The notes under the pieces are model-generated. The model did not search any database and had not been told where the DNA came from. It saw only the letters and a list, made by a program, of their open reading frames with translations. Shown in pieces: positions 44,537 through 53,029 of a DNA stretch of 64,000 bases (positions are counted from its first letter, which is position 1; each line of letters opens with the position of its first letter). The stretch spans positions 39,577-103,576 of the forward strand of contig NZ_NIVS01000042.1 of NCBI RefSeq assembly GCF_002205165.1, given 5' to 3'. Position numbers and translations under genes: made by a program. Origin of the DNA: Stenotrophomonas maltophilia (GTDB lineage: Bacteria; Pseudomonadota; Gammaproteobacteria; Xanthomonadales; Xanthomonadaceae).

Positions 44537-45589
44537 TCAGGCCGGCAGCGCGGCATCTAACCGGTGTACTTCCACCGTCACGTGCACCAGCTCCTCATGC
44601 ACGGAGAGGGCTTCGCGGACCTGATCGGCGCCGAGCGGGTCGGCACTGACCAGGCTGGCTACCACCGCATACTTGCCGCGGCCGACCTGCCACACGTGCA
44701 GATCGGAAAGCTGCGCCGACCACGGCCCTTGTTCGATCACCTCACGCACCTCCGCCACCACCGGGGCGTCCATCTGTGCATCGAGCAGCACGCGGCCGGT
44801 ATCGCGCAGTAGGCCGATCGCCCAGACGGTGACCAGCACGGCGCCGACCAGCCCCATCACCGGGTCCAGCCACGCCGCGCCCCAGACCTTGCCGCCGATC
44901 AGTGCGGCAATCGCGAGCACCGATGTGGCGGCGTCGGCGATGACGTGCAGGTAGGCAGAGCGCAGGTTCAGGTCCTGGGGACCGTGCGCGGCATGAGCGT
45001 GGCCATGGTGCTCTGCGAGACCGCCGTGACCGCCATGGTCATTGCCGTGTCCGTGCTCGTGCGCGTTGGCATGCCCATGCCCATGATGATGCCCATGATG
45101 GTGGTGCGCATGATCATGGTTGTCGCGCAGCCACCACGCGCACAGCAGGTTCACCGCCAGCCCGACCACCGCGATCGCGATGGCTTCGTTGTAGTGGATG
45201 GCGCTGGGCACGAATAGGCGCTGCCCGGACTGCACGGCCATCAACAGGGCCACGCCAAGCAGGGCGATGGCGCTGGTGTAACCGGCCAGGATTTCGACCT
45301 TCCAGGTGCCGAAGGTGAAGCGATGGTCGTGCGCGTGGCGGCGGGCGAATCCGTAGGCGAACACGGACAGGCCCAGCGCCAGCGCATGTGAGCTCATGTG
45401 CCAGCCGTCGGCGAGCACGGCCATGGAGTTGAACCACCAGCCGCCGATGATCTCCACGACCATCATCACGGCGGTCAGCCAGAGCGCGCGCTGCGTGCTG
45501 CGCTCGGCGAGGGGATTGCCATCGTCGAAGCGATGGGTGTGGCGGCGGGCGTCGGCGGCAGCGCTGAGGATCATGGGGAATCCGGACAT
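44537..45589 (-). CDS. dmeF: CDF-family Co(II)/Ni(II) efflux transporter, DmeF-like
   Basis: About 350 residues (start ATG 45589; ATG 45574 five codons later is possible). Six transmembrane segments, with the CDF metal sites HxxxD (DGWHMSSHALALG) and HVIADAATS, a very long His-rich cytoplasmic loop between TM4 and TM5 (HDHAHHHHGHHHGHGHANAH and more), and a C-terminal cytoplasmic CDF domain (LHVWQVGRGKYAVVASLV). Exports cobalt and nickel, with zinc or iron in some relatives. Divergent from an RcnR-like regulator across a short palindrome, the classical dmeRF layout. Confidence 0.93.
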   Translation of the reverse strand: MSGFPMILSAAADARRHTHRFDDGNPLAERSTQRALWLTAVMMVVEIIGGWWFNSMAVLADGWHMSSHALALGLSVFAYGFARRHAHDHRFTFGTWKVEILAGYTSAIALLGVALLMAVQSGQRLFVPSAIHYNEAIAIAVVGLAVNLLCAWWLRDNHDHAHHHHGHHHGHGHANAHEHGHGNDHGGHGGLAEHHGHAHAAHGPQDLNLRSAYLHVIADAATSVLAIAALIGGKVWGAAWLDPVMGLVGAVLVTVWAIGLLRDTGRVLLDAQMDAPVVAEVREVIEQGPWSAQLSDLHVWQVGRGKYAVVASLVSADPLGADQVREALSVHEELVHVTVEVHRLDAALPA

Positions 45590-45593
45590 TGGA

Positions 45594-45614
45594 ATATACC
45601 CCCATAGGGTATAT
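45594..45614. promoter_or_regulatory. RcnR/FrmR-type operator between dmeF and dmeR
   Basis: ATATACCC-N5-GGGTATAT, perfect 8-base arms with a C-rich centre (CCATA), lying between the two divergent start codons. The T-A-rich arms around G/C tracts are the known shape of operators for RcnR/CsoR/DmeR proteins. Confidence 0.75.
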
Positions 45615-45625
45615 GCTCCGGCCCC

Positions 45626-45901
45626 ATGTCGCACGTTCAACACCACCGCAAGCCGCTGCTGGCCCGGGTCCGCCGCATGGCCGGCCAGGTCGCCGCGCTG
45701 GAAGCCTCCCTGCAGTCGGCCGAGGCCGATTGCACCGATGTCCTGATGCAGGCCTCGGCCGTGCGTGGCGCCGCGCACGCGCTGTTGATGGCGCTGTTGG
45801 ACGAGCATCTGCAGGAGCACGTGGTCGGGCCAGACGATCCGGCCGAGCGCGCGGCCGAGGCGCAGGTGCTGGTCAAGCTGCTGCGCGCCTACGGCAAGTA
45901 A
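45626..45901 (+). CDS. dmeR: RcnR/DmeR-like metal-sensing regulator
   Basis: 91 residues, all-helical CsoR/RcnR fold. Aligns with E. coli RcnR at its Co/Ni ligands with a one-residue shift: H3, C36 (EADCTDVL), H61 and H65 (DEHLQEHVV). It would bind the operator as apo-repressor and release on cobalt or nickel, allowing efflux by the divergent CDF protein. No ribosome site is obvious, so it may be read from a near-leaderless transcript starting in the operator. Confidence 0.9.
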   Translation: MSHVQHHRKPLLARVRRMAGQVAALEASLQSAEADCTDVLMQASAVRGAAHALLMALLDEHLQEHVVGPDDPAERAAEAQVLVKLLRAYGK

Positions 45902-45923
45902 GCCGCGCAGCGCGCACGCCGGC

Positions 45924-46295
45924 TCAGTGCCGGTGCCGCCGCCAGGCATTCCACACATGCGTGCTGGCCAACAGCAGGCTGCCGACGACCGTCATCGGGG
46001 TCTCGGCCTCATGGCTCGGCCAGCCCATGGCGCCGGCCAGCAGTAAGAGCAGCCCGACCAAGGCGCCGGCCATCGCCAGCACGGGCAGGCGATGCTGACG
46101 ATGCGCGCGCCATAGGGCGAAGCCGGTCACCGGCGCGGCGATGGCCACGAACAGGGCATGCACCCATTCGGCTTGAGCCCATACGCCCATCAGCGGGAGC
46201 ATCGCCGCGAGTAGCGGCAGGGCCAGGCAGTGCAGCAGGCATAGGCCGGAGAGCGCAATGGCGCCGGCATCCAACAGGGCAGAGGATCGCTTCAT
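45924..46295 (-). CDS. MerC-like membrane protein
   Basis: 123 residues with about four hydrophobic segments; the signature ALSGLCLLHCLALPLLAA (C19, C23) recalls the MerC mercury-transport family. In chromosomal settings such proteins may handle zinc rather than mercury. Its start codon is 24 bases from a Zur-like box that it shares with the divergent COG0523 gene, supporting a zinc-starvation role; no merR/merA/merT is near. C-terminus is His-rich (NAWRRHRH). Confidence 0.85.
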   Translation of the reverse strand: MKRSSALLDAGAIALSGLCLLHCLALPLLAAMLPLMGVWAQAEWVHALFVAIAAPVTGFALWRAHRQHRLPVLAMAGALVGLLLLLAGAMGWPSHEAETPMTVVGSLLLASTHVWNAWRRHRH

Positions 46296-46318
46296 GGGGC
46301 GTGGGGGTCTTGGTCAGT

Positions 46319-46340
46319 GAATGTTATATAGTAACATTTC
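46319..46340. promoter_or_regulatory. Zur-like box between the MerC-like and COG0523 genes
   Basis: AATGTTA-N5-TAACATT, extended by G and C at the outer ends, within an AT-rich promoter gap. This matches the proteobacterial Zur consensus (GNAATGTTATA-type palindrome) well. It lies 24 bases from one start codon and 26 from the other, so Zur would shut off both genes when zinc is plentiful. Confidence 0.85.
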
Positions 46341-46365
46341 ATTCCCCTTCCAGACCTGCTCCGCC

Positions 46366-47694
46366 ATGACTGCCCCTGCCTCCTTTGATTCGCGTCTGCC
46401 AGTAACCGTGCTGTCCGGCTTTCTCGGTGCCGGCAAGACCACCCTACTCAATCAGCTGCTGCGCAACCGCGAGGGCCGCCGGGTGGCGGTGATCGTCAAC
46501 GACATGAGCGAGATCAATGTCGATGCGCAGCTGGTGCGCGAGGGGGGCGCCGCGCTGAGCCGCACCGAGGAGACGCTGGTGGAGTTCAGCAACGGCTGCA
46601 TCTGCTGCACGCTGCGCGATGACCTGCTGCAGGAGGTGCGCCGGCTCGCAGCGGAGGGGCGTTACGACTACCTGCTGATCGAATCGACCGGGATCGCCGA
46701 ACCGATGCCGGTCGCGGCGACCTTCTCGGTGCGCGATGAGCAGGGCTTCAGCCTCAGCGACATCGCGCGGCTCGACACCTTGGTGACGGTGGTCGATGGC
46801 GCACAGTTCCTGCAGGATTTCGGCTCCAGCGATCGCTTGATTGACCGCGACCAGCAGGCCGGTGAGGACGACGATCGTGGCGTGGTCAATCTGCTTGCCG
46901 AGCAGATCGAGTTCGCCAATGTGATCGTGGTGAGCAAGTGCGATCTGATCGATGACGACACGCTGCAGTCCACGCTGGCCGTGCTGCGTGCGATGAACCG
47001 TGAGGCGCGGCTGGTGCTCTCCGAACACGGCAATGTGCCGCTGCACGAGGTGCTCGATACCGGCCGCTACGACTTCGTCAAAGCGCAGCTGGCGCCGGGC
47101 TGGATGCAGGCGCTCCGTGGGCAGCACACGCCGGAGACCGAGGAGTACGGCATCACCAGTTTCGTCTACCGCTCGCGCCGGCCGTTCCATCCGCAGCGCT
47201 TCGCGCGCTTGCTGGAGACCGGGCTGGGCAGCGTGATCCGCAGCAAGGGTTTCTTCTGGCTGGCCAACCGCATGGACTGGGTGGGCGAGCTCTCCAGCGT
47301 CGGTGCGGCCACGCAGACCTCGGCCGCAGGCTTCTGGTACGCCTCGCGCGAGCGCATGGAGGCGGGGCTGGAGAATACTGCGCCAGCGCTGCCACCCACC
47401 TGCGTGCCTTATACGGATCTCGGCTGGGCCCGCCAACAGGCCGCGTGCTGGACCGCCTCGATGCCCAGCGTGGAACAGGTCGGCGATGCCGGCGAGTACC
47501 AGGCCATGCGCAAGCTGTGGCATCCCTGGTGGGGCGACCGCCGCCAGGAGCTGGCGGTGATCGGCGTGGCGATGGACGAGCATGCGGTGCGTGCCGAGCT
47601 GGATGCCTGCCTGCTCAACGATGAGGAACTGCGTGCCGGGCCGCTGCTGTGGCAGTTGCTGCCGGATGCGTTTCCGGCGTGGGCGCGTGCATGA
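46366..47694 (+). CDS. COG0523/CobW-family GTP-binding metallochaperone
   Basis: 442 residues. P-loop GAGKTT (21-26), the family's C78-I-C-C81 metal motif ([11 protein letters not shown]), G3 ESTGIAEP, and G4 VSKCD, followed by the CobW C-terminal domain (about 250-440). COG0523 proteins deliver zinc or cobalt to enzymes; Zur control, suggested here by the adjacent box, marks the zinc-starvation subgroup (ZigA/YeiR-like). ATG 46366 is used because it opens the domain; an earlier in-frame ATG would overlap the Zur box. Confidence 0.92.
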   Translation: MTAPASFDSRLPVTVLSGFLGAGKTTLLNQLLRNREGRRVAVIVNDMSEINVDAQLVREGGAALSRTEETLVEFSNGCICCTLRDDLLQEVRRLAAEGRYDYLLIESTGIAEPMPVAATFSVRDEQGFSLSDIARLDTLVTVVDGAQFLQDFGSSDRLIDRDQQAGEDDDRGVVNLLAEQIEFANVIVVSKCDLIDDDTLQSTLAVLRAMNREARLVLSEHGNVPLHEVLDTGRYDFVKAQLAPGWMQALRGQHTPETEEYGITSFVYRSRRPFHPQRFARLLETGLGSVIRSKGFFWLANRMDWVGELSSVGAATQTSAAGFWYASRERMEAGLENTAPALPPTCVPYTDLGWARQQAACWTASMPSVEQVGDAGEYQAMRKLWHPWWGDRRQELAVIGVAMDEHAVRAELDACLLNDEELRAGPLLWQLLPDAFPAWARA

Positions 47695-47770
47695 GCAAAC
47701 GGATGTCGGAACGCAGATCGATCTCCAGCCTCAGGTCCGATGCTTGAGCGGGATACGTCCGCCCTCACGC

Positions 47771-49375
47771 TTACATCAGCTGCCACCCACTTTCCGTGGC
47801 CTTCAGGCGATGCGTCAGCTGCACGGACTCCAACAAGGCGTGATCGTGCGAGACGATCATCAACGTGCCGGTGTACTGGCTGAGCATCTGCTCCAGCGCA
47901 GTCAGCGAAGGCAGGTCGAGATGATTGCCGGGTTCATCGAGCAGCAGCAGGTGCGGCGGCGTCTGCGCATACAGCACCGACGCCAGCGCCGCCTTCAACC
48001 GTTCGCCGCCGCTGAGCGTGGCCAGCGGCCGCAGGCTGCGCTCGGCATCCAGGCCGAGCAGGGCCAGCTGCGTGCGCAGCGTGCCTTCGCTGGCCAACGG
48101 ATGCGCGCGTTGCAGCAGTGACAAGGCCGAGGCATCGTCCGGCAGCAGCGTGAGTGACTGATCGAGCAGGGCGACACTGGCCGCCACCTCGACCTGTCCC
48201 GACACCGGCGCCAGCGTGCCCGCCAACACCTTCAGCAACGTGGATTTGCCGCTGCCGTTGCGCCCCTGCACGCCGATCCGCTGGCCGCGCTGCACGGTGA
48301 GATCCAGTGTCTTCCACGGCGCCCGCACCCACGGCAGTTCGGCACCGATCAGCTCGGCTACGCGCTGCGGTCCGGGCTGATGGATCACCGGCGCGAGCAG
48401 GGCGATCTCGATGTCCTGCTCCACCTCGCTGGCGGCCTCGCGCACGCGCGCATCCAGTTCGGTGCGACGCTCGGTCTGCTGCGCCTGCCATCGGCCGGCG
48501 CTGTGCTCGCTGCGGTTCTTCATGCCACCCAGCAGGATCGGCGCCTGGTTGGCGGTGCGTGCCTCGCGTGTGGCGCGTGCCTGCCGATGTTCCAGGCGCT
48601 CGCGCTGATCGCGCAGCTCATTCTGTTGCTGGCGGCGCTCGCGCTTGCGCAGGGCCAGCTGGGCGTCTGCACTGCGCCGCTCGTCCTGTCTCTGTTCGGC
48701 GTAGTGATCGTAATTGCCGCCGTATTGGCGCAGCCCGCTGGGCGTCAGTTCGACGATGCGCGTCATGTGCCGCAGCAGCGTGCGGTCGTGGCTGATCACG
48801 ATCAGGCCGCCGTGCCAGCGCTTCAGCGCATCGATCAAGCGTGCGCGGTGGTCGGCGTCGAGGTGGTTGCTGGGTTCATCCAGGATCAGCCCCTCGGCAC
48901 CGGACAGGAACGCACCGGCCAGTGCGACCTGCATCGCCTGGCCACCACTGAGCGTGGCCGCCGGCTGCAGGGGATCCAGTGCGGGCAACCCGAGCAGGTG
49001 CCACTGTGCCTGCAGCTGCTCGCGCAGATCCCAGCGCTCACCCACGCAGCTGAAATCGTCGGGATCGACGCTGCCGGCTTCGATGCGGAGCAGGGCATCG
49101 AGCACCGCACCGACCCCGGCCAGGTCGGCGATGCGGCCCTCGGGTACGCCGCTGTGCTGGGTGAGCAGGTGCACCGGCCCACTGCGCAGGATGCGGCCGG
49201 AGGTGGGCGCGAAATCGCCGCTGAGCAAGCGTGCGAGCACGCTTTTGCCCACGCCGTTGCGCCCGACCAGACCGGTCGGGGTGCCGTCGAACGCGGCGGA
49301 CAGTTCGGAAAACAGGACCCGGCCGTCGGGCAGGGTATGCGTCACGCGATCGAGCGTGAGTGCGAATGCGGTCAT
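47771..49375 (-). CDS. ABC-F family ATPase (ribosome-associated)
   Basis: 534 residues: two nucleotide-binding domains and no membrane segment. NBD1 has the Walker A GLVGRNGVGKSV, signature LSGGQAMQVA and Walker B LILDEPSNHLD; NBD2 has GVQGRNGSGKST, LSGGERLKAA and LLLDEPGNHLD. The linker is long, charged and Arg/Gln-rich (about 220-290), with QQNELRDQRERLEHRQARA. ABC-F proteins act on ribosomes in translation control or antibiotic protection; a resistance role is possible but unproven. ATG 49375 has an optimal GGAGGT. Similar to the Uup/EttA-like ABC-F group common in Xanthomonadaceae. Confidence 0.93.
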   Translation of the reverse strand: MTAFALTLDRVTHTLPDGRVLFSELSAAFDGTPTGLVGRNGVGKSVLARLLSGDFAPTSGRILRSGPVHLLTQHSGVPEGRIADLAGVGAVLDALLRIEAGSVDPDDFSCVGERWDLREQLQAQWHLLGLPALDPLQPAATLSGGQAMQVALAGAFLSGAEGLILDEPSNHLDADHRARLIDALKRWHGGLIVISHDRTLLRHMTRIVELTPSGLRQYGGNYDHYAEQRQDERRSADAQLALRKRERRQQQNELRDQRERLEHRQARATREARTANQAPILLGGMKNRSEHSAGRWQAQQTERRTELDARVREAASEVEQDIEIALLAPVIHQPGPQRVAELIGAELPWVRAPWKTLDLTVQRGQRIGVQGRNGSGKSTLLKVLAGTLAPVSGQVEVAASVALLDQSLTLLPDDASALSLLQRAHPLASEGTLRTQLALLGLDAERSLRPLATLSGGERLKAALASVLYAQTPPHLLLLDEPGNHLDLPSLTALEQMLSQYTGTLMIVSHDHALLESVQLTHRLKATESGWQLM

Positions 49376-49551
49376 GCGACCTCCATTGGATGCCAAGGAC
49401 TCCCCTCCTGAAGAACAGGCGGGTGGGAGACTGGCCGTCAGACGACGGCGGCATCAATGGCGCATGTAGGCCTACCTCGGCAACAAAGGCGGCTGGCTGC
49501 CGCGCGGCCAGTATAAAACCGCCCGGCGGCAGGGTGATGAACGCCGCCTGC

Positions 49552-50454
49552 TCAGCAGCTGACGCCGGTCAGCCGCGCGCTGATGAAATCGATGAAGACC
49601 CGCAGTTTTGGCAGCACGTGGCGGCCCGAGGGCCACAGCAGGTAGAAGGTGCCACAGGCATGGATGCGGTCGGCCATTACCCGCTGCAGCCGGCCATCCG
49701 CCAGCGCCTCGCGTACCGAGTGCTCGGGGATGTAGGCGATGCCGCGCCCGGCCATGGCGAAGGCCAACCGCGCTTCGATCGTATTGCTGACCATCGAGAC
49801 CGGCAGGGCCAGCGGCGCGGCGCCGGGCGTCTGCGGCAGCGGCCATGGCTCCAGCTTGCCGCTGCTGGGGAAGCGGTAGTGCAGGCAGTCGTGGTGCAGC
49901 AGGTCCTCGGGCGCCCGCGGGGTACCGCGCCGGGCCAGGTAGTCCGGTGAGGCCACCAGATAGCGCGGGAACACGCCGAGTTGCCGGGCGCTGAGACGCG
50001 AGTCGGTCGGCTCGCTGACCCGCAGTACCGCGTCGAAGCCTTCTTCGATCACATCCACCAGGCGGTCATCGAAATCCAGCTCCAGGCGGATGCCGGGGTA
50101 GGCAGCCATGAACTCGGTCAGCAGCGGCAGCGAGATGTCGCCGACCAGCGGCAGACTCACCCGCAGCACGCCGGTAGGCGCTTCTGTCTGCTGGATCAGC
50201 TCATCGCGGGCGGCATCGCGCTCATCGAGGATGCGCCGGCAGCGCACCAGGAAGCGCTCGCCCTCGGCGGTGAGGGTGATGCTGCGGGTGCTGCGGTGGA
50301 ACAGCCGCACGCCCAGTGCCTGCTCCAGCCGGGACACGGTCTTGCCGGCCGCCGAGGCGGAAATGCCGAGCATGCGGCCGGTCTCGACGAAGCTGCGGGT
50401 GTCGGCCACCTGCACGAAGGTCTGCAGGTTGCCGAGATTGTCCAGGGCTGACAT
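49552..50454 (-). CDS. LysR-type transcriptional regulator
   Basis: 300 residues. N-terminal winged helix (LQTFVQVADTRSFVETGRML, then ASAAGKTVSRLEQALGVRLF) and a LysR substrate-binding domain from about residue 90. It faces the MFS transporter gene 309 bases away, the classic arrangement in which the regulator controls the divergent gene and itself. Start ATG 50454 is clear; an extended Pro-rich upstream frame is not used. Confidence 0.92.
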   Translation of the reverse strand: MSALDNLGNLQTFVQVADTRSFVETGRMLGISASAAGKTVSRLEQALGVRLFHRSTRSITLTAEGERFLVRCRRILDERDAARDELIQQTEAPTGVLRVSLPLVGDISLPLLTEFMAAYPGIRLELDFDDRLVDVIEEGFDAVLRVSEPTDSRLSARQLGVFPRYLVASPDYLARRGTPRAPEDLLHHDCLHYRFPSSGKLEPWPLPQTPGAAPLALPVSMVSNTIEARLAFAMAGRGIAYIPEHSVREALADGRLQRVMADRIHACGTFYLLWPSGRHVLPKLRVFIDFISARLTGVSC

Positions 50455-50763
50455 GGGCGGAGGCACGGGGAGGAAAGCGGGCACTGTAGCGGTCGGCAGC
50501 GCTGCCGGGGCGGGAGGCGGCGGCATCTACCCGCAACACTGTGGTGCGCGCGGGGACGATGGGGGCCGAAGACCTTGCAGGGACGGCGCCTTGCCGATTG
50601 CGGCCTCTCCGCTCCGGAATGTGCGGAGCGCCAACCGGCTGTTTCGCCGGGTGCTCACGGCCTACCGTGGCGCTCCCTCACTTCCCGGCACCGCCATGTC
50701 CTCCTTCCCTGATCTCCGCGCCCCCACGCACCCACCGGGCCTGCGCCCCACCCAGGTGCAGCC
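50455..50763. other. 309-base divergent promoter region, LysR/MFS
   Basis: No gene was found. It should carry the LysR operator; the imperfect dyad CTCCGC-N10-GCGGAG (50,610-50,631) is the most symmetrical part and could be it, but the T-N11-A rule could not be pinned to one place with confidence. Confidence 0.45.
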
Positions 50764-51966
50764 ATGAGCGGGCACGCGGTTGATGCCGCCGCGGTTCCCC
50801 TACCCAATGCCGCCACCCGGTTGCCCCTCGGCGGGCTGCTGGCGCTGGCCTGCGCCGGCTTCATCACCATCCTCACTGAGGCGTTGCCGGCCGGGCTGTT
50901 GTCGCCGATGAGCGCTGATCTTGGCGTCAGCCGTGCATTGGTCGGGCAGCTGGTGACGATCTACGCGCTGGGCTCGCTGGTGGCCGCGCTGCCGATGACC
51001 GCATTGACCCGGCGCTGGCCACGCCGCCCGCTGCTGCTCACCGCGATCGCCGGCTTCGTGGTGGTCAACACCATCACTGCGATGACGCACCACTACGGCT
51101 TGATGCTGGTCGCGCGTTTCTGCGCGGGCATCAGTGCGGGTCTGTTGTGGTCGCTGGTGGCCGGCTATGCCAGCCGCATGGTGGTGCCGCAGCTGCAGGG
51201 CCGCGCCATTGCGGTGGCGATGGTCGGCACGCCGCTGGCGCTGTCGCTCGGCATCCCGGCCGGCACGCTGCTCGGCCAGACCATCGGCTGGCGCTGGGCG
51301 TTCGGATTGATGTCGCTGCTCAGCGTCGGCCTGTTGGTGTGGGCGCGGTTGGCGCTGCCGCCCCTGCCGGCCCCGGGCGCGGCCGCGCAGCAGCCGCTGG
51401 GCAACGTGCTGCGCCTGCGCGGCATGCGCACCGCGTTGCTCACGATGTTCCTGTACGTACTGGCGCACAACGTGCTGTACACCTACATCGAACCCTTCGC
51501 GGCGCTGTCCGGCGCGGCGGCGTGGCTGGACCGCCTGCTGCTGGTGTTCGGCGTGTCCGCGCTGGTCGGCATCTGGATCACCGGGCTGCTGGTGGATCGC
51601 TGGCTGCGCGAGCTGGTGGTCGCCAGCACGGTGGCGTTCGCGCTGTCGGCCGTGGCGTTCGGCGTGTGGCCAGGCTCACCGTGGGTGCTGCTGATCGGCA
51701 CGGTGGTGTGGGGTGTTTCCTTCGGCGGCGTTGCCACGCAGTTCCAGACGGCGGTGGCACGACGTGCCGACGAGGCCGGGGATATCGCGCAATCGTTCGT
51801 GGTGACTGGCTGGAACCTGGCCATCGCATTGGCTGGCATCCTCGGCGGCGTGATGCTGGAAACCGTGGGCGAGCGTTGGCTGCCGGCCGTGCTGCTGGTG
51901 TTGCTGCTGGCCACGTTGATGGTGGTGCTGCGCCAGCCGCGCGCCTGGGCGCCCACGGGGCACTGA
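50764..51966 (+). CDS. Major facilitator superfamily transporter
   Basis: 400 residues with 12 hydrophobic segments in two halves; the loop 2-3 motif appears as TALTRRWPRRP, and the N-half carries EALPAGLLSPM after the first helix. Such DHA1/sugar-efflux-type MFS members export drugs, arabinose-like sugars or other small molecules. Regulated, most likely, by the divergent LysR gene. ATG 50764 follows CAGC without a strong ribosome site. Substrate unknown. Confidence 0.92.
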   Translation: MSGHAVDAAAVPLPNAATRLPLGGLLALACAGFITILTEALPAGLLSPMSADLGVSRALVGQLVTIYALGSLVAALPMTALTRRWPRRPLLLTAIAGFVVVNTITAMTHHYGLMLVARFCAGISAGLLWSLVAGYASRMVVPQLQGRAIAVAMVGTPLALSLGIPAGTLLGQTIGWRWAFGLMSLLSVGLLVWARLALPPLPAPGAAAQQPLGNVLRLRGMRTALLTMFLYVLAHNVLYTYIEPFAALSGAAAWLDRLLLVFGVSALVGIWITGLLVDRWLRELVVASTVAFALSAVAFGVWPGSPWVLLIGTVVWGVSFGGVATQFQTAVARRADEAGDIAQSFVVTGWNLAIALAGILGGVMLETVGERWLPAVLLVLLLATLMVVLRQPRAWAPTGH

Positions 51967-52045
51967 GCCCAGCCGCCGCACCCGGCAAGGTGGGCCGCGA
52001 TACCCGGCGCTATGCTGGCGCCGGGTATCGCAATGGGAGTGGCGG

Positions 52046-53020
52046 GTGCGTAACGGAGTTCTTCGAAGCGGCGTGCTGGCACTGCTGTGCCTGGCCGGCA
52101 TCGCGCACGCGGCCGAGCCGGGGCGGCGCATCGCTCTGACCATCGACGATCTGCCCTGGCAGCGGCTGGACGAACGCGCCGAGCCCGAGCTTGCCGCCCG
52201 CCACGCGCAGCTGATCGCGGCCTTGCAGCGCGCCGACGTGCCGGTGGTGGGCTTCGTCAACGAGGTCAAACTCGAGGTGGATGGGCAGGTACAACCGGCG
52301 CGGGTGCAGATGCTGCGCGACTGGCGCGATGCCGGCTTCGAACTGGGCAACCACACCTACGGCCATGTCGATCTGCACGCGATCGGCTTGCCCGCGTATG
52401 AGCAGGACATCCTCCGCGGTGAAGCTACCCTGCGCCCGCTGCTGGCCGAAACCGGGCAGGCACCGCGCTGGTTCCGGCATCCGTATCTGCGTGCCGGGCA
52501 GTCGCCGCAAGAACGCGCCGCGCTCGGTGCGTTCCTGCAGCAGCATGGGTATCAGGTCGCGCCGGTCACGGTCGACAACAGCGAATGGATCTGGGCGTTC
52601 GCCTACGATCATGTGCGCGATACCGAGGCCGATCCCATCGCGCGTGAGGCCCGCCTGCGCCAGCTGCGCCGTGGCTACGTGCCGTACATGCTCAACAAGC
52701 TGGACTACTACGAGCAGCAGGGGCAGCAGCTGCTGGGTCGGTTGCCTGCGCAGGTGTGGTTGATCCATGCCAATGCGCTCAGCGCCGATTGCGTGGAGGA
52801 ACTGGTCGCGGCCACACGGCGGCGGGGCTATCGTTTCATCTCGCTGGCGGCGGCACTGCAGGACCCCGCCTACCAGCACGCCGATGGTTACAACGGCGCC
52901 GGTGGCATCAGCTGGATCCAGCGCTGGGCGATGGCGGAGAACAAGCCGAAGGCGTTCTATGCGGGCGAGCCGCAGGTGCCGGCATGGGTGATGACGCTGG
53001 CCGGGCTCGACGCGGAGTAG
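52046..53020 (+). CDS. Secreted polysaccharide deacetylase family protein
   Basis: 324 residues from GTG 52046 (GGGAG 8 bases upstream). Signal peptide about 1-22 (LAGIAHA). NodB fold: D34-D35 (TIDDLPW) and the zinc histidines H103 and H107 (GNHTYGHVDLH); the central WFRHPYLRAG and late WLIHANALSAD motifs complete the site. It would deacetylate an N-acetylated polymer or a small amide in the periplasm; substrate unknown. The MFS gene 79 bases upstream may share the transcript. Confidence 0.9.
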   Translation: MRNGVLRSGVLALLCLAGIAHAAEPGRRIALTIDDLPWQRLDERAEPELAARHAQLIAALQRADVPVVGFVNEVKLEVDGQVQPARVQMLRDWRDAGFELGNHTYGHVDLHAIGLPAYEQDILRGEATLRPLLAETGQAPRWFRHPYLRAGQSPQERAALGAFLQQHGYQVAPVTVDNSEWIWAFAYDHVRDTEADPIAREARLRQLRRGYVPYMLNKLDYYEQQGQQLLGRLPAQVWLIHANALSADCVEELVAATRRRGYRFISLAAALQDPAYQHADGYNGAGGISWIQRWAMAENKPKAFYAGEPQVPAWVMTLAGLDAE

Positions 53021-53029
53021 CGTGCCGGC

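Noticed and set aside
45924..46295. MerC-like gene as part of a mercury operon
   Set aside because: No merR, merT, merP or merA in the window, and the divergent promoter has a Zur-like box.
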